Shown here in pieces: positions 7,878 through 15,373 of a stretch of 64,000 nt of DNA. Within the stretch, counting starts at the first letter, position 1, and the number at the start of each line of letters is the position of its first letter. Source of the stretch: Marinilactibacillus sp036039175 (lineage in GTDB: Bacteria > Bacillota > Bacilli > Lactobacillales > Carnobacteriaceae_A); contig NZ_JAYXKP010000001.1 in the NCBI RefSeq assembly GCF_036039175.1, forward strand, positions 372,001-436,000. The letters are read 5' to 3'. The notes beneath the pieces were generated by a model. It searched no databases and was not told the origin of the DNA. It saw only the letters and a program-made list of their open reading frames with translations. Made by a program: the position numbers and the translations under genes.

Positions 7878-8735
7878 ATGAGTTCAGAGAAAATTTTAAT
7901 TACTGGTGCTGGAACGGGTTTTGGGAAAATGTTCGCGCTTGAACTTGCAAAGATGGGTAAAGACGTTATCGCAACTACGGAAGTGTTTTCGCAAGTATCT
8001 GCATTAGAAAAAGAAGTAAAAGAACAAGGTCTTACGATGCAGATCGATAAGTTAGACGTAACGGATCCTAAAGATAGACAAAAAGCCTGGAATTGGGATA
8101 TTGACGTTCTAGTAAACAATGCAGCAATTAAAGAGGGTGGGGCCTTGGTTGATATCCCTGAGGATAATTTACGTAATCAGTTTGATGTCAATGTTATTGG
8201 GCCAGTTTTGTTAACGCAAGGCTTTGCTCGTAAGATGATTGAAAAAAATAAAGGAAGAATCGTTTTTGTTTCTTCTATATCAGGAATGATGGTCAATCCA
8301 TTCTCCGGACCTTATTCTGCTTCTAAATACGCTACAGAGGCGTTAGTTAATACTCTTTCTCAAGAGCTACAAGAGTTTAATATAGAAGTCGCTACAATTA
8401 ATCCTGGGCCATACCTTACTGGATTCAACGACCGAGAGATGGAAACTTGGAGAAGCTGGCAAGATGATGCTTCTAAGCGTGTATTCAATTACGAAGACAT
8501 TGCCTTTCCATTTGAACAGTTCAACCCAGAAGAATTAATAAAAGGTGGGCTTAAAGTCATATTAGGCGAAACAAAATCTTACCGTAACGTGATACCTGAA
8601 AAGATGATTTCTCAAGTTAAAGAACAACAAGAGTACCTTTGGAACAAACAAACAGACGAAGCATTAGGCGAACGTCACCAGATGGTTCAAAAAGCTTATG
8701 ACTTAGAACCTGAAACAAAAGCAGAAGATTATTAA
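7878..8735 (+). CDS. SDR-family NAD(P)-dependent oxidoreductase
   Basis: A classical short-chain dehydrogenase/reductase of 285 aa. The cofactor motif GAGTGFG lies near residues 10-16, NNAA near 80, a catalytic serine in VSSISG near 126 and the YSASK pair (Tyr, Lys) near 140. A C-terminal extension beyond about residue 250 is highly charged. The substrate cannot be read from the sequence. AGGAGTG precedes the ATG. It is followed by a perfect terminator whose arms include the same GTAAGTAC/GTACTTAC motif that overlaps the promoter of the NAD(P)H oxidoreductase gene at 9414, so it may share regulation with the HxlR-type gene next door. Confidence 0.9.
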   Translation: MSSEKILITGAGTGFGKMFALELAKMGKDVIATTEVFSQVSALEKEVKEQGLTMQIDKLDVTDPKDRQKAWNWDIDVLVNNAAIKEGGALVDIPEDNLRNQFDVNVIGPVLLTQGFARKMIEKNKGRIVFVSSISGMMVNPFSGPYSASKYATEALVNTLSQELQEFNIEVATINPGPYLTGFNDREMETWRSWQDDASKRVFNYEDIAFPFEQFNPEELIKGGLKVILGETKSYRNVIPEKMISQVKEQQEYLWNKQTDEALGERHQMVQKAYDLEPETKAEDY

Positions 8736-8737
8736 TC

Positions 8738-8782
8738 AAAAAAGCGGTAAGTACCCAAATAAGGTACTTACCGCTTTTTTGA
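8738..8782 (+). terminator. Terminator of the SDR gene
   Basis: A perfect 18-bp stem (8738-8755 with 8763-8780), a 7-nt loop and a T6 tail. The arms contain GTAAGTAC and GTACTTAC, see the finding on repeated sites. Confidence 0.9.
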
Positions 8783-9028
8783 TAACTTAATGATCACATC
8801 GGTACTTAAGAGTTGATGTCTCTTCCACTCTTTCACGAGCAGAACGGAAGAGAGGGGGGAGAGGGTAGATATAAACTGAACGGGTGACCGGCGCTCTTAA
8901 ATGGTTTCTATCCTTTAAGAGCGCTATACGATAAGTTTTATTAATGTTAAACTGCATGAGTAAAACTTATAGTTAAAACAGTAGTGGAAGAAGTATTCTA
9001 TCTTCAACTGAATCAAGGAGGCACTCAA
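8783..9028. other. Structured non-coding region before the HxlR gene
   Basis: No ORF with a ribosome-binding site was found here. The region contains a half-site GGTACTTAAG at 8801, an inverted repeat TCTCTTCC/GGAAGAGA (8819-8826, 8846-8853) and a perfect 11-bp inverted repeat GCGCTCTTAAA/TTTAAGAGCGC (8891-8901, 8914-8924) without a T-run. The last could be an operator or a weak attenuator. Confidence 0.45.
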
Positions 9029-9376
9029 ATGAAAGAACAGACCGTAAAGACAGGGACTGAATTGGAGAATACTGGGTTTGGATTCACATTATCTTTAATA
9101 AAAGGAAAACATAAAATGCTTATTCTGTATTTACTTTTCGAGCACCAAACCATTAGACATAATGAGATAAAGCGTCAGATAGGGACTATTTCTTATAAAT
9201 CATTGAGCTGTATGCTAAAGGAGTTAGAAAAAGACCAGTTAGTTAATAGAGTTGAATTCCCCCAGATACCTCCAAAAGTTGAATATTCACTAACTGAACG
9301 CGGAAGGTCTTTAATGCCTGTAATCAATTCAATGTGCGAGTGGGGAGAAAACGAAAAAAGACTAGCTGAAAACTAA
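9029..9376 (+). CDS. HxlR-family (DUF24) winged-helix regulator
   Basis: The 115-aa product follows the HxlR pattern: an N-terminal helix with TLSLIKGKHKMLILYLL (family consensus: leucine-rich helix with GGKW), a recognition region SYKSLSCMLKELEKDQLV and a wing with PPKVEYSLTERG. The ATG at 9029 lies 7 nt after AAGGAGG, so I prefer it over a longer upstream frame. Many relatives (YodB, HypR) sense quinones or oxidants through a cysteine just before the first helix. Here that position reads ENTGFG, without a cysteine. It faces an NAD(P)H oxidoreductase gene, a usual kind of HxlR target. Confidence 0.88.
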   Translation: MKEQTVKTGTELENTGFGFTLSLIKGKHKMLILYLLFEHQTIRHNEIKRQIGTISYKSLSCMLKELEKDQLVNRVEFPQIPPKVEYSLTERGRSLMPVINSMCEWGENEKRLAEN

Positions 9377-9413
9377 GCATATGAATTGCATTTGAATTGC
9401 ATATCTATTTGCT

Positions 9414-9941
9414 TTAACGTAATTCTTTAAGAAAATGAACATAGTCTTTAGCACTTGTATCAATTTCTTCCTGAGTACTAAAACTTGTTCCGTAAAAAGT
9501 GAAAAAAGGTTGATAGTCTGCTTTACAGTATTTTGCAGTCACTTCAAAGGGGGCTAAGATATCTTCTAGAGTATAGTGATATCTTCCTTCTATTTCGTAA
9601 TCTTTACGTTCACTGCCTGCAGAAACGGCTAATGCTAGTTTTCGATATTTTAAGTGCGTACCTGATTCCCCAAAAGCCCAGCCGTCTATCAAAACGTCGT
9701 CTAACCATTGTTTGAGAATAGGAGGGGAGCTAAACCATTGTATTGGAAATTGTAAAATCAAATTCCCATGAGTTGCAATAAGTGCTTGTTCTTTTTCGAC
9801 ATCTATTACATGATCAGGATACGCTTTTGATAACTCATGTATAGTAAACAATTCAGGATATTGTTCTATTTCTTTGATCCAGGCGCTGTTGACAATAGAA
9901 GTCTCGATCGATGGATGCGCAACAATGACTAATGTTTTCAT
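9414..9941 (-). CDS. NAD(P)H-dependent flavodoxin-fold oxidoreductase (quinone reductase type)
   Basis: A 175-aa Flavodoxin_2-family protein, close in layout to KefF, MdaB and YwrO. It has the N-terminal LVIVAHPSIETS motif for FMN binding, FPIQWFSSPPILKQWLDDV near residues 67-85 and a GWAFG loop. Members reduce quinones or electrophiles with two electrons from NAD(P)H. The ATG is preceded by AAGGAGG. Its promoter overlaps a GTAAGTAC/GTACTTAC inverted repeat (9993-10023), which suits repression by the neighbouring HxlR-type regulator. Confidence 0.88.
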   Translation of the reverse strand: MKTLVIVAHPSIETSIVNSAWIKEIEQYPELFTIHELSKAYPDHVIDVEKEQALIATHGNLILQFPIQWFSSPPILKQWLDDVLIDGWAFGESGTHLKYRKLALAVSAGSERKDYEIEGRYHYTLEDILAPFEVTAKYCKADYQPFFTFYGTSFSTQEEIDTSAKDYVHFLKELR

Positions 9942-9967
9942 TTGAATCCTCCTTTATCTATATAATT

Positions 9968-10023
9968 ATTATAATAGATTAGATAAAATGTTGTAAGTAC
10001 GCACTTTTTATTCAGGTACTTAC
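9968..10023 (-). promoter_or_regulatory. Promoter and candidate operator of the oxidoreductase gene
   Basis: On the minus strand the -35 box TTACAA (9991-9996) and -10 box TATAAT (9968-9973) have a 17-bp spacer. The -35 box lies inside one arm of the inverted repeat GTAAGTAC (9993-10000), 15 bp, GTACTTAC (10016-10023). A protein bound there would block RNA polymerase. Confidence 0.6.
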
Positions 10024-10591
10024 TAAAATGTTAGTATCTAGTGATTTATCTTGATTGTTGATCTATTTGGATTACATTACGGCCAAAAGTCTCATCCATT
10101 AGTTAACCTTAAAAATAACGTGTTACTTTTTATATGCCTATAATAATAAGTTAATCTAAATTGATACAAACGTTTTTTAATTATTTTATAAGTACGTAGA
10201 TCTACATAAATCTATAAAAACTTATATATACGGATTAAATTGAATGATCGAACAGCAAACATAAAGTATTCAGTTTAATCGTGAAATTTGTAAAGCTCTG
10301 AGGAGTTAAGTATCGATTCATTCAAACTTAGATTAATAACATACAACATCGTCTAAATATGTTGTTCATCCAACTTGAATTTCTTCTAAGTTAACAATAC
10401 ATGGATACATATCTGGGTAGAGAACCCAAAATAGACTTGCTTAAAATAAATAAAGGCTAAATAATCAAAAAATGGGTATTTAACATTATAGTTAATATCT
10501 TAACCATTGAATCTTTAATTTTTAAATTAGTTTACATAATATATATTATACAAAGTAGAATATATGAAATAAACTCTCTTCTCATTTGGTT
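10024..10591. other. AT-rich stretch with no gene seen
   Basis: About 570 bp without an ORF that has a ribosome-binding site on either strand, and without similarity to a known RNA that I can recognise. It includes a 10-bp palindrome GTAGATCTAC near 10196. It could be decayed sequence. Confidence 0.5.
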
Positions 10592-10621
10592 TAAATTGAA
10601 ATTCAATTGAATTTCAATTTA
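10592..10621. repeat. Perfect 30-bp AT-rich palindrome
   Basis: Bases 10592-10621 are an exact palindrome built from AAATTGAAATTC, AATT and GAATTTCAATTT. It lies 27 nt past the stop of the GNAT gene, so it may end that operon as a weak hairpin, but no T-run follows. Confidence 0.6.
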
Positions 10622-10647
10622 GACTCATTCATAACGGACTTAATCGA

Positions 10648-11172
10648 TTAAAATTTAGAAATATCTTTCCATCCTAACACAGATTCATTTACTTTTTGAT
10701 CAGCGATCATCAATTGCTTGGAACCTAAATAATATCCGCCAAGCTTGCCAAGCTTTTCGTAGAATTTAATAGCTTTGTTTGCTGACAATACCTGGACAAG
10801 CATTTTCTTGTGACCAAGCTTTATCAGATCTTCAACAAAAACACTTACGAGCTTTTTACCTAGTTGTTTTCCTTGGTATGTTTCTAATATGTAAATTGAA
10901 TGAATCTCACAATCATAATCCTTATATAGCTCACTTAAACGATTCTTACCACCAGCTATGTATCCTATAACTTTATTGCTATCATCTATAGCTACATAAC
11001 TGATTGGACTATTGTCGGAAATATACTCCTGAAATCTTTTTGTATAAAAATCGTAATCCATCTTATTTAGAAATTCTTTAGGCACGATGTTGTTATATGT
11101 ACTTTTCCAGCTATCAACTTGGACTCTAGCAACTTGCTCTGCATCTTCTAACCTAGTTTTACGTATGTACAT
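10648..11172 (-). CDS. GNAT-family N-acetyltransferase
   Basis: A 174-aa GNAT protein. The start MYIRKTRLEDAEQVARVQ, the central IHSIYILETYQGKQLGKKLV (acetyl-CoA loop Q-G-K-x-L-G-K) and the ANKAIKFYEKLGKLGGYY motif near 130-147 are typical. The acceptor is unknown. AAGGAGCT lies 6 nt before the ATG. It is the last gene of the run that starts with the ABC-2 exporter at 15212, separated from the previous small gene by 21 nt, so it is probably co-transcribed. Confidence 0.85.
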   Translation of the reverse strand: MYIRKTRLEDAEQVARVQVDSWKSTYNNIVPKEFLNKMDYDFYTKRFQEYISDNSPISYVAIDDSNKVIGYIAGGKNRLSELYKDYDCEIHSIYILETYQGKQLGKKLVSVFVEDLIKLGHKKMLVQVLSANKAIKFYEKLGKLGGYYLGSKQLMIADQKVNESVLGWKDISKF

Positions 11173-11193
11173 ATATAGAGCTCCTTCAAATTT

Positions 11194-11451
11194 TCAATCC
11201 ATCATTCCCTCAACTAATTTTTGAATTGAATACATCATGATCATCATACCCATTATACCGACAAATATGAACAGGTCTGACTCTTCAATATACGCCATAC
11301 CTATAGTAAATGCTAAAAACCCAAAAATACCTCCTGAAATATAAATCACTTTGTTTCTGAGCGATTGAGGACTAGTTTGTTTTACTTCTTCACCAGTACT
11401 TTTCAAATTGGATATAGTCTTAAATTCTTTTAAAAGTTTATTCAGACTCAT
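11194..11451 (-). CDS. Small membrane protein, 85 aa
   Basis: Two probable membrane helices (VIYISGGIFGFLAFTIGMAY and LFIFVGIMGMMIMMYSI, about residues 35-54 and 59-76) follow a charged cytoplasmic head. It overlaps the upstream 63-aa gene by 14 nt and has GGAGGGGG before the ATG, so it is translated as part of the exporter operon. Not recognised. Small two-helix proteins beside an ABC exporter are sometimes immunity or accessory subunits; that is speculation here. Confidence 0.65.
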   Translation of the reverse strand: MSLNKLLKEFKTISNLKSTGEEVKQTSPQSLRNKVIYISGGIFGFLAFTIGMAYIEESDLFIFVGIMGMMIMMYSIQKLVEGMMD

Positions 11452-11629
11452 TGCTCCCCCTCCTTTTCTTTAAAAAAATTTCTAATACCATACTTACTAG
11501 AAATCCAATTAAACCACCTAATAGAATCCTCGGAAGTGTATTTAAATTTTCAGTTGGTATGAACTCAAATATCGTAACAATTATAAGTGGCATGATTATG
11601 AAATAAATCCAGTTTCTTTTTTTGAGCAT
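11438..11629 (-). CDS. Small membrane protein, 63 aa
   Basis: Two predicted helices (WIYFIIMPLIIVTIFEFI, then RILLGGLIGFLVSMVLEIFL) with positively charged ends (MLKKRN and KKRRG), which implies both ends lie inside the cell. AAAGGA lies 11 nt upstream of the ATG. The stop lies inside the next gene (14-nt overlap). No family recognised. Confidence 0.6.
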   Translation of the reverse strand: MLKKRNWIYFIIMPLIIVTIFEFIPTENLNTLPRILLGGLIGFLVSMVLEIFLKKRRGSNESE

Positions 11630-11682
11630 TTTGTAAACATTCCTTTCAAAATAATGAAAATAACCGAAATCGCTTTATCCCT

Positions 11683-11895
11683 TTATCCAAAGAAAAATTT
11701 GAAAAGATCTAAATCGAAAATGGTTGAATAGTAAAGTAATCCAATGATCACAAGTACGAAGACTATAATGATGAGGAAAACAAGAGCAAATCCACCTACA
11801 CATGAGAATCCCGTACTTCCATATAACTCCGTTTCTTCTTCTTCACTTAATTCAATCTTACCAAAATTGTCCTGGTTCTTTGACTTCTTAAACAT
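11683..11895 (-). CDS. Tiny single-helix protein with a YjcZ-like hydrophobic core
   Basis: From the ATG at 11895 (AGGAGG 9 nt upstream) the product has 70 residues: a charged head with KIELSEEEETELYG, then CVGGFALVFLIIIVFVLVII, then a second hydrophobic stretch ending FKFFFG. The GGFALVFLIIIVFVLVIIG core closely resembles the tiny YjcZ/TIGR01732 membrane peptides of Bacillus (GGFALIVVLFILLIIVG). The acidic head ending in GG also resembles a double-glycine leader, but what follows is too hydrophobic for a usual bacteriocin. It sits 50 nt after the exporter ATPase gene. Confidence 0.6.
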   Translation of the reverse strand: MFKKSKNQDNFGKIELSEEEETELYGSTGFSCVGGFALVFLIIIVFVLVIIGLLYYSTIFDLDLFKFFFG

Positions 11896-11945
11896 AAATA
11901 GTTGCCTCCTGATCATGCGTCATTAAAACCTACCATTAAACTCAA

Positions 11946-12845
11946 TCAATTGTAAAATTCCTCATACCATTCAGCTGTGCCTATTTGACCAATGGTAACG
12001 TTCAAAATATCTTGGTCGATGAAAAACTGAATCCAGTCACTGATTTCGCTTTTTTCAAGAGATTTTAATGGGATAGCTACAATTTTCCCAGCAATATATT
12101 GTGTGTTATCTGGGAATTTTTTTAATCCTTTTAACTTATCGAATTCCGCTCTATCCAGCTGTATTTTAATATAAGTGTGATTGATTTGTTCTAATTCGTC
12201 TTCTCTTGTCTCCAATAAAATGTTTCCGTCTTTAAAAAAGAGAATCCGGTCAGCGTATAGATCCAAGTTGTCCAACAAGTGTGACGCAATTAGAATCACT
12301 TTTCCTTGTTTTTTTAATTCTATTAACTCATTTGTTATCAAGGTTACATTATCGGGATCTAGACCATTCATCACTTCATCCATCAACATAACGTCTGTAT
12401 CAGCTGCAAGCAACATGGCGAAAGCTAATCTTTGACGCATCCCAAGAGAATAAGTTCCAACAGGCTTTTTAACATAATGCGCCATATTTAAGGAGTTAAC
12501 AATAGGGTCTATATCATTTACTTTCCCTTTCCACATCTTGGCATATAATGTTAAGTGCCGATACCCACTGAGTTCTTCATACAGATCATTCAATTCTGGT
12601 AGAAAGGATAAGCGCTGATGCATCTGGATTTCTTGTTTTTTTGAACGATATCCAAACTTATCTAGTATGGTTACCTCCCCTGCATCAGGTGTAAGGAAAT
12701 TCATAATAATATTTAGAAGCGTTGACTTACCTGTCCCATTTGGTGCAACTAATCCAATAATTTCTCCTGGCTGAGCTTCAAAACTAACTTCTTTTAGAAC
12801 TTCTTTTTCTCCAAAAGCTTTAAATACTTTGCTGACTTTAAGCAC
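11946..12845 (-). CDS. ABC transporter ATP-binding protein
   Basis: A 299-aa ATPase. Walker A GLVAPNGTGKSTLLN (about residues 32-46), signature YSLGMRQRLAFAM (about 132), Walker B DVMLMDEVMNGLD and the H-loop LIASH are all intact. The YSLGMRQRL signature is the type found in BcrA/NatA/LanF exporters that pair with ABC-2 permeases. A C-terminal domain of about 90 residues follows the ATPase core. The start is GTG with AGGAGG 8 nt upstream. It works with the two permeases encoded just before it. Confidence 0.93.
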   Translation of the reverse strand: MLKVSKVFKAFGEKEVLKEVSFEAQPGEIIGLVAPNGTGKSTLLNIIMNFLTPDAGEVTILDKFGYRSKKQEIQMHQRLSFLPELNDLYEELSGYRHLTLYAKMWKGKVNDIDPIVNSLNMAHYVKKPVGTYSLGMRQRLAFAMLLAADTDVMLMDEVMNGLDPDNVTLITNELIELKKQGKVILIASHLLDNLDLYADRILFFKDGNILLETREDELEQINHTYIKIQLDRAEFDKLKGLKKFPDNTQYIAGKIVAIPLKSLEKSEISDWIQFFIDQDILNVTIGQIGTAEWYEEFYN

Positions 12846-12861
12846 AACTTTTTCCTCCTGA

Positions 12862-14067
12862 CTAAATAATTGCTCTAATGGATTTGAATCGACTAACTAA
12901 AATGATGAAGACCTCCACGATTAAAATGGTTCCGATTAGCGAAAACATCCCTATTTCAAAAGAGATAGCTGAAGAGTTGTATAGGTGATTCTGATATCCA
13001 GATAGGACTTCTCCGACACGAAAATAGGTTGAGGGTAGTAAATCGACAGTTGAGAAATACCCAATTCCACGAATGTAATACAGTCTTTCTGTGAAAATCA
13101 CTGTCAAACCAATCAATAAATTAAAATATTCATTTTTAATCAGCAAGCTACACAGAATGATAAAACGAATAAATAAATAGGCAATGACCAACATCAATCC
13201 TATTGATTGAAGATAAAAAAGTCCCACAGAAATAGTGTGAAAATGTTCCTCCATAAGGGTTGGCCCGTTAAATACAGTCATTGGAATGGATAGTGATCCA
13301 AAGCCTTCTCTAAAACTAACAAGGATTAGTCCTATCGCAAAAATACTTACACTGACTACACTAAATGCTGTCAAAACAACAGCTGTCTTTACCCAGAGTT
13401 TTTGTGCAAAAGATAACGGGAAACTTCTGACGACAGTTAGATGCGCTCGATCTTTTGTAACGATATCAATAGAAAAGACAACGACTAATCCAATCAAAGC
13501 CATTGGAAAGATACTTGAATTCCAGACCCTAGCACCCGTTTGCAAGGCTGTACGTTCTTCTAATACAGCCGGCGAGATTTCAAGGTTACGATCAACATAA
13601 GCACTGTAACGAGTAGCCGTATTTAAATACCAATATCTCCCCTCTTGAAGAGGATAGTCCTGATCGATACCGTAATACGCTTTATTGTAAGAAAGGAATT
13701 CTGGAGACGAATAGATCCATTGATCTTTATAACGATACCATTCTGCAGATGCTGTTGAGTAAGCCTTAAAGTCCTGCTGATTTATTGCATCTAATCGAGT
13801 TTCATTGATTTCAACAAGCGGTGGGAAATAACTCAAAGCAAAAGTGGCTCCTGAACTTAACCCTTCTCCCTGGTAATTCTCTAACCAGTGCGACATCTCG
13901 TCGTATTCTTGTTGGATCTCTACTTCATTAATACTTTCATCTGGTCGGTAACTTGGATCAATGACGAATACAAAATAAAGTGTGGCGAGTAAAAATAAAA
14001 TGACCGCTGCAAGATTCTTTTTGTTTCGAATCATGGCATTTAATTCAAATATATAATAAGCGCTCAT
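12862..14067 (-). CDS. ABC-2 type permease (second subunit)
   Basis: A 401-aa membrane protein. One N-terminal helix (about 18-36) is followed by a large loop outside the membrane (about 40-180), then five or six helices. The DIVTKDRAHLTVVRSFPLS motif between helices 2 and 3 is the coupling segment facing the ATPase and matches the same place in the other permease (DILTKDDAHSTVIQAYPI). Its ATG overlaps the stop of the preceding gene (ATGA), so the two are translationally coupled and probably form a heterodimer. Substrate unknown. Confidence 0.88.
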   Translation of the reverse strand: MSAYYIFELNAMIRNKKNLAAVILFLLATLYFVFVIDPSYRPDESINEVEIQQEYDEMSHWLENYQGEGLSSGATFALSYFPPLVEINETRLDAINQQDFKAYSTASAEWYRYKDQWIYSSPEFLSYNKAYYGIDQDYPLQEGRYWYLNTATRYSAYVDRNLEISPAVLEERTALQTGARVWNSSIFPMALIGLVVVFSIDIVTKDRAHLTVVRSFPLSFAQKLWVKTAVVLTAFSVVSVSIFAIGLILVSFREGFGSLSIPMTVFNGPTLMEEHFHTISVGLFYLQSIGLMLVIAYLFIRFIILCSLLIKNEYFNLLIGLTVIFTERLYYIRGIGYFSTVDLLPSTYFRVGEVLSGYQNHLYNSSAISFEIGMFSLIGTILIVEVFIILVSRFKSIRAII

Positions 14068-15212
14068 TGTCCCCCCTCCTTACGCATCCTTGATGACCGG
14101 TGTTTTTTTGAAAAAGAAATAGACAGTACGAGTAGATAGACAAGACTCCATCCCCCATAAATTAAGAGGGCTCTAGAGTAGTCTATCTCACTTTGGCCAA
14201 AACGCTCCGAGGTAGCACCATCCAATACACCAATTGGATTCAAATAGTCAATTGGTGTATAAGCTAGGAAAGCCCATATTCTAGAAAACAAAAAACTACA
14301 AAGCAGTAAACTACTTCCAAGGAAGAGTGTCAGGTAACGATTCTTCAATAAAGTATTCAATACAGCTGCTAGTAACGTCGTATGAATCGTAAAGAATACA
14401 GCGATCAAAAGCGTTCTTAAAATAAATTGACTAGTCGATACAGCTTCGTATCCAGACGCTGTATAAATCACTCTTGGATAATCCATTGTTCCTGCATCGA
14501 ATGGAATAAGCGATAAGACATATCCTGCTGCAAATAACCCTACTATCGTCAAAATAGTGGCCGTAACATAAATCATTAGTTTTCCAAATAGTCTTTGGCT
14601 CTCATTGATTGGATAAGCTTGAATAACGGTAGAGTGAGCATCATCTTTTGTCAGAATATCGCTTGTCAGTAAAAGTAGAAAGACAAAAAACACACTGCTG
14701 AAAGCGGAGATGGCTAAGACCAGATACGTTGAACTACTCTGCGCATCTCTTTCGATCAACTGATTTTGATCTTCTAAAGCCTCATAGTAAACGGACTCTC
14801 TTAAAGATTGCTCTAACGGTACAAAGAAATTTTGATTAAATGATTCATACCCTTTTTCATGCGCTTGTAGTCTTGATTGTGCTAGCTCAAGTCCTATAGA
14901 AGTATATTCTTTCAAATCATTGTAAAAGGTCAAAGCGACCTCCTGGCTTCCAATCAATTGCGACTCCTTCAAAACATCTTGATAGACAGGATATCTTTCC
15001 GGATCTTCTTCTACAATATGTACCGGAAAGCTGGAAATGGTATTTCTAACAGTGTGTAATTCCTTTTGTGTTTTGTCGTGAATGTCATTCACTTGTTGGT
15101 ACGGTATGTAAAACAGTAAGCCGATTAAGAATAGGGTTACCCCTAAAAACAAGAAACCATTCTTTCGGTCTCTTATGAATAATTCGATTTCAAATCCGAA
15201 ATTTTCTCTCAC
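14064..15212 (-). CDS. ABC-2 type permease (first subunit)
   Basis: A 382-aa membrane protein with the same plan as its neighbour: helix 1, an external domain of about 140 residues, then further helices and the DILTKDDAH coupling motif. I start it at a GTG (15210-15212) because AGGAGG at 15219-15224 lies 6 nt upstream; an earlier GTG at 15233 would place the ribosome-binding site inside the gene. A TATAAT box lies on the minus strand at 15253-15258. It opens the exporter operon. Confidence 0.85.
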   Translation of the reverse strand: MRENFGFEIELFIRDRKNGFLFLGVTLFLIGLLFYIPYQQVNDIHDKTQKELHTVRNTISSFPVHIVEEDPERYPVYQDVLKESQLIGSQEVALTFYNDLKEYTSIGLELAQSRLQAHEKGYESFNQNFFVPLEQSLRESVYYEALEDQNQLIERDAQSSSTYLVLAISAFSSVFFVFLLLLTSDILTKDDAHSTVIQAYPINESQRLFGKLMIYVTATILTIVGLFAAGYVLSLIPFDAGTMDYPRVIYTASGYEAVSTSQFILRTLLIAVFFTIHTTLLAAVLNTLLKNRYLTLFLGSSLLLCSFLFSRIWAFLAYTPIDYLNPIGVLDGATSERFGQSEIDYSRALLIYGGWSLVYLLVLSISFSKKHRSSRMRKEGGQ

Positions 15213-15317
15213 AGGATCCCTCCTATTGTTCACTGACTATCCTATGAGGTCTATTATATTAAAAAAAACATTACAAATTAAATAGAATAGTTAACATTAT
15301 TTTAATATTGCAAAAAT

Positions 15318-15355
15318 AACAAAGTAGTAGCCCTAAGGAAGGGACTACTACTTTG
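15318..15355 (-). terminator. Terminator of the esterase gene
   Basis: The stem CAAAGTAGTAGCCCT pairs with AGGG-A-CTACTACTTTG (one bulged base), and T-rich sequence follows on the minus strand. Confidence 0.75.
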
Positions 15356-15373
15356 TTTTAAAATTGTATCACT

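Noticed and set aside
8819..8853. TCTCTTCC/GGAAGAGA hairpin as a terminator
   Set aside because: No T-run follows, and a perfect terminator already lies 40 bp upstream.
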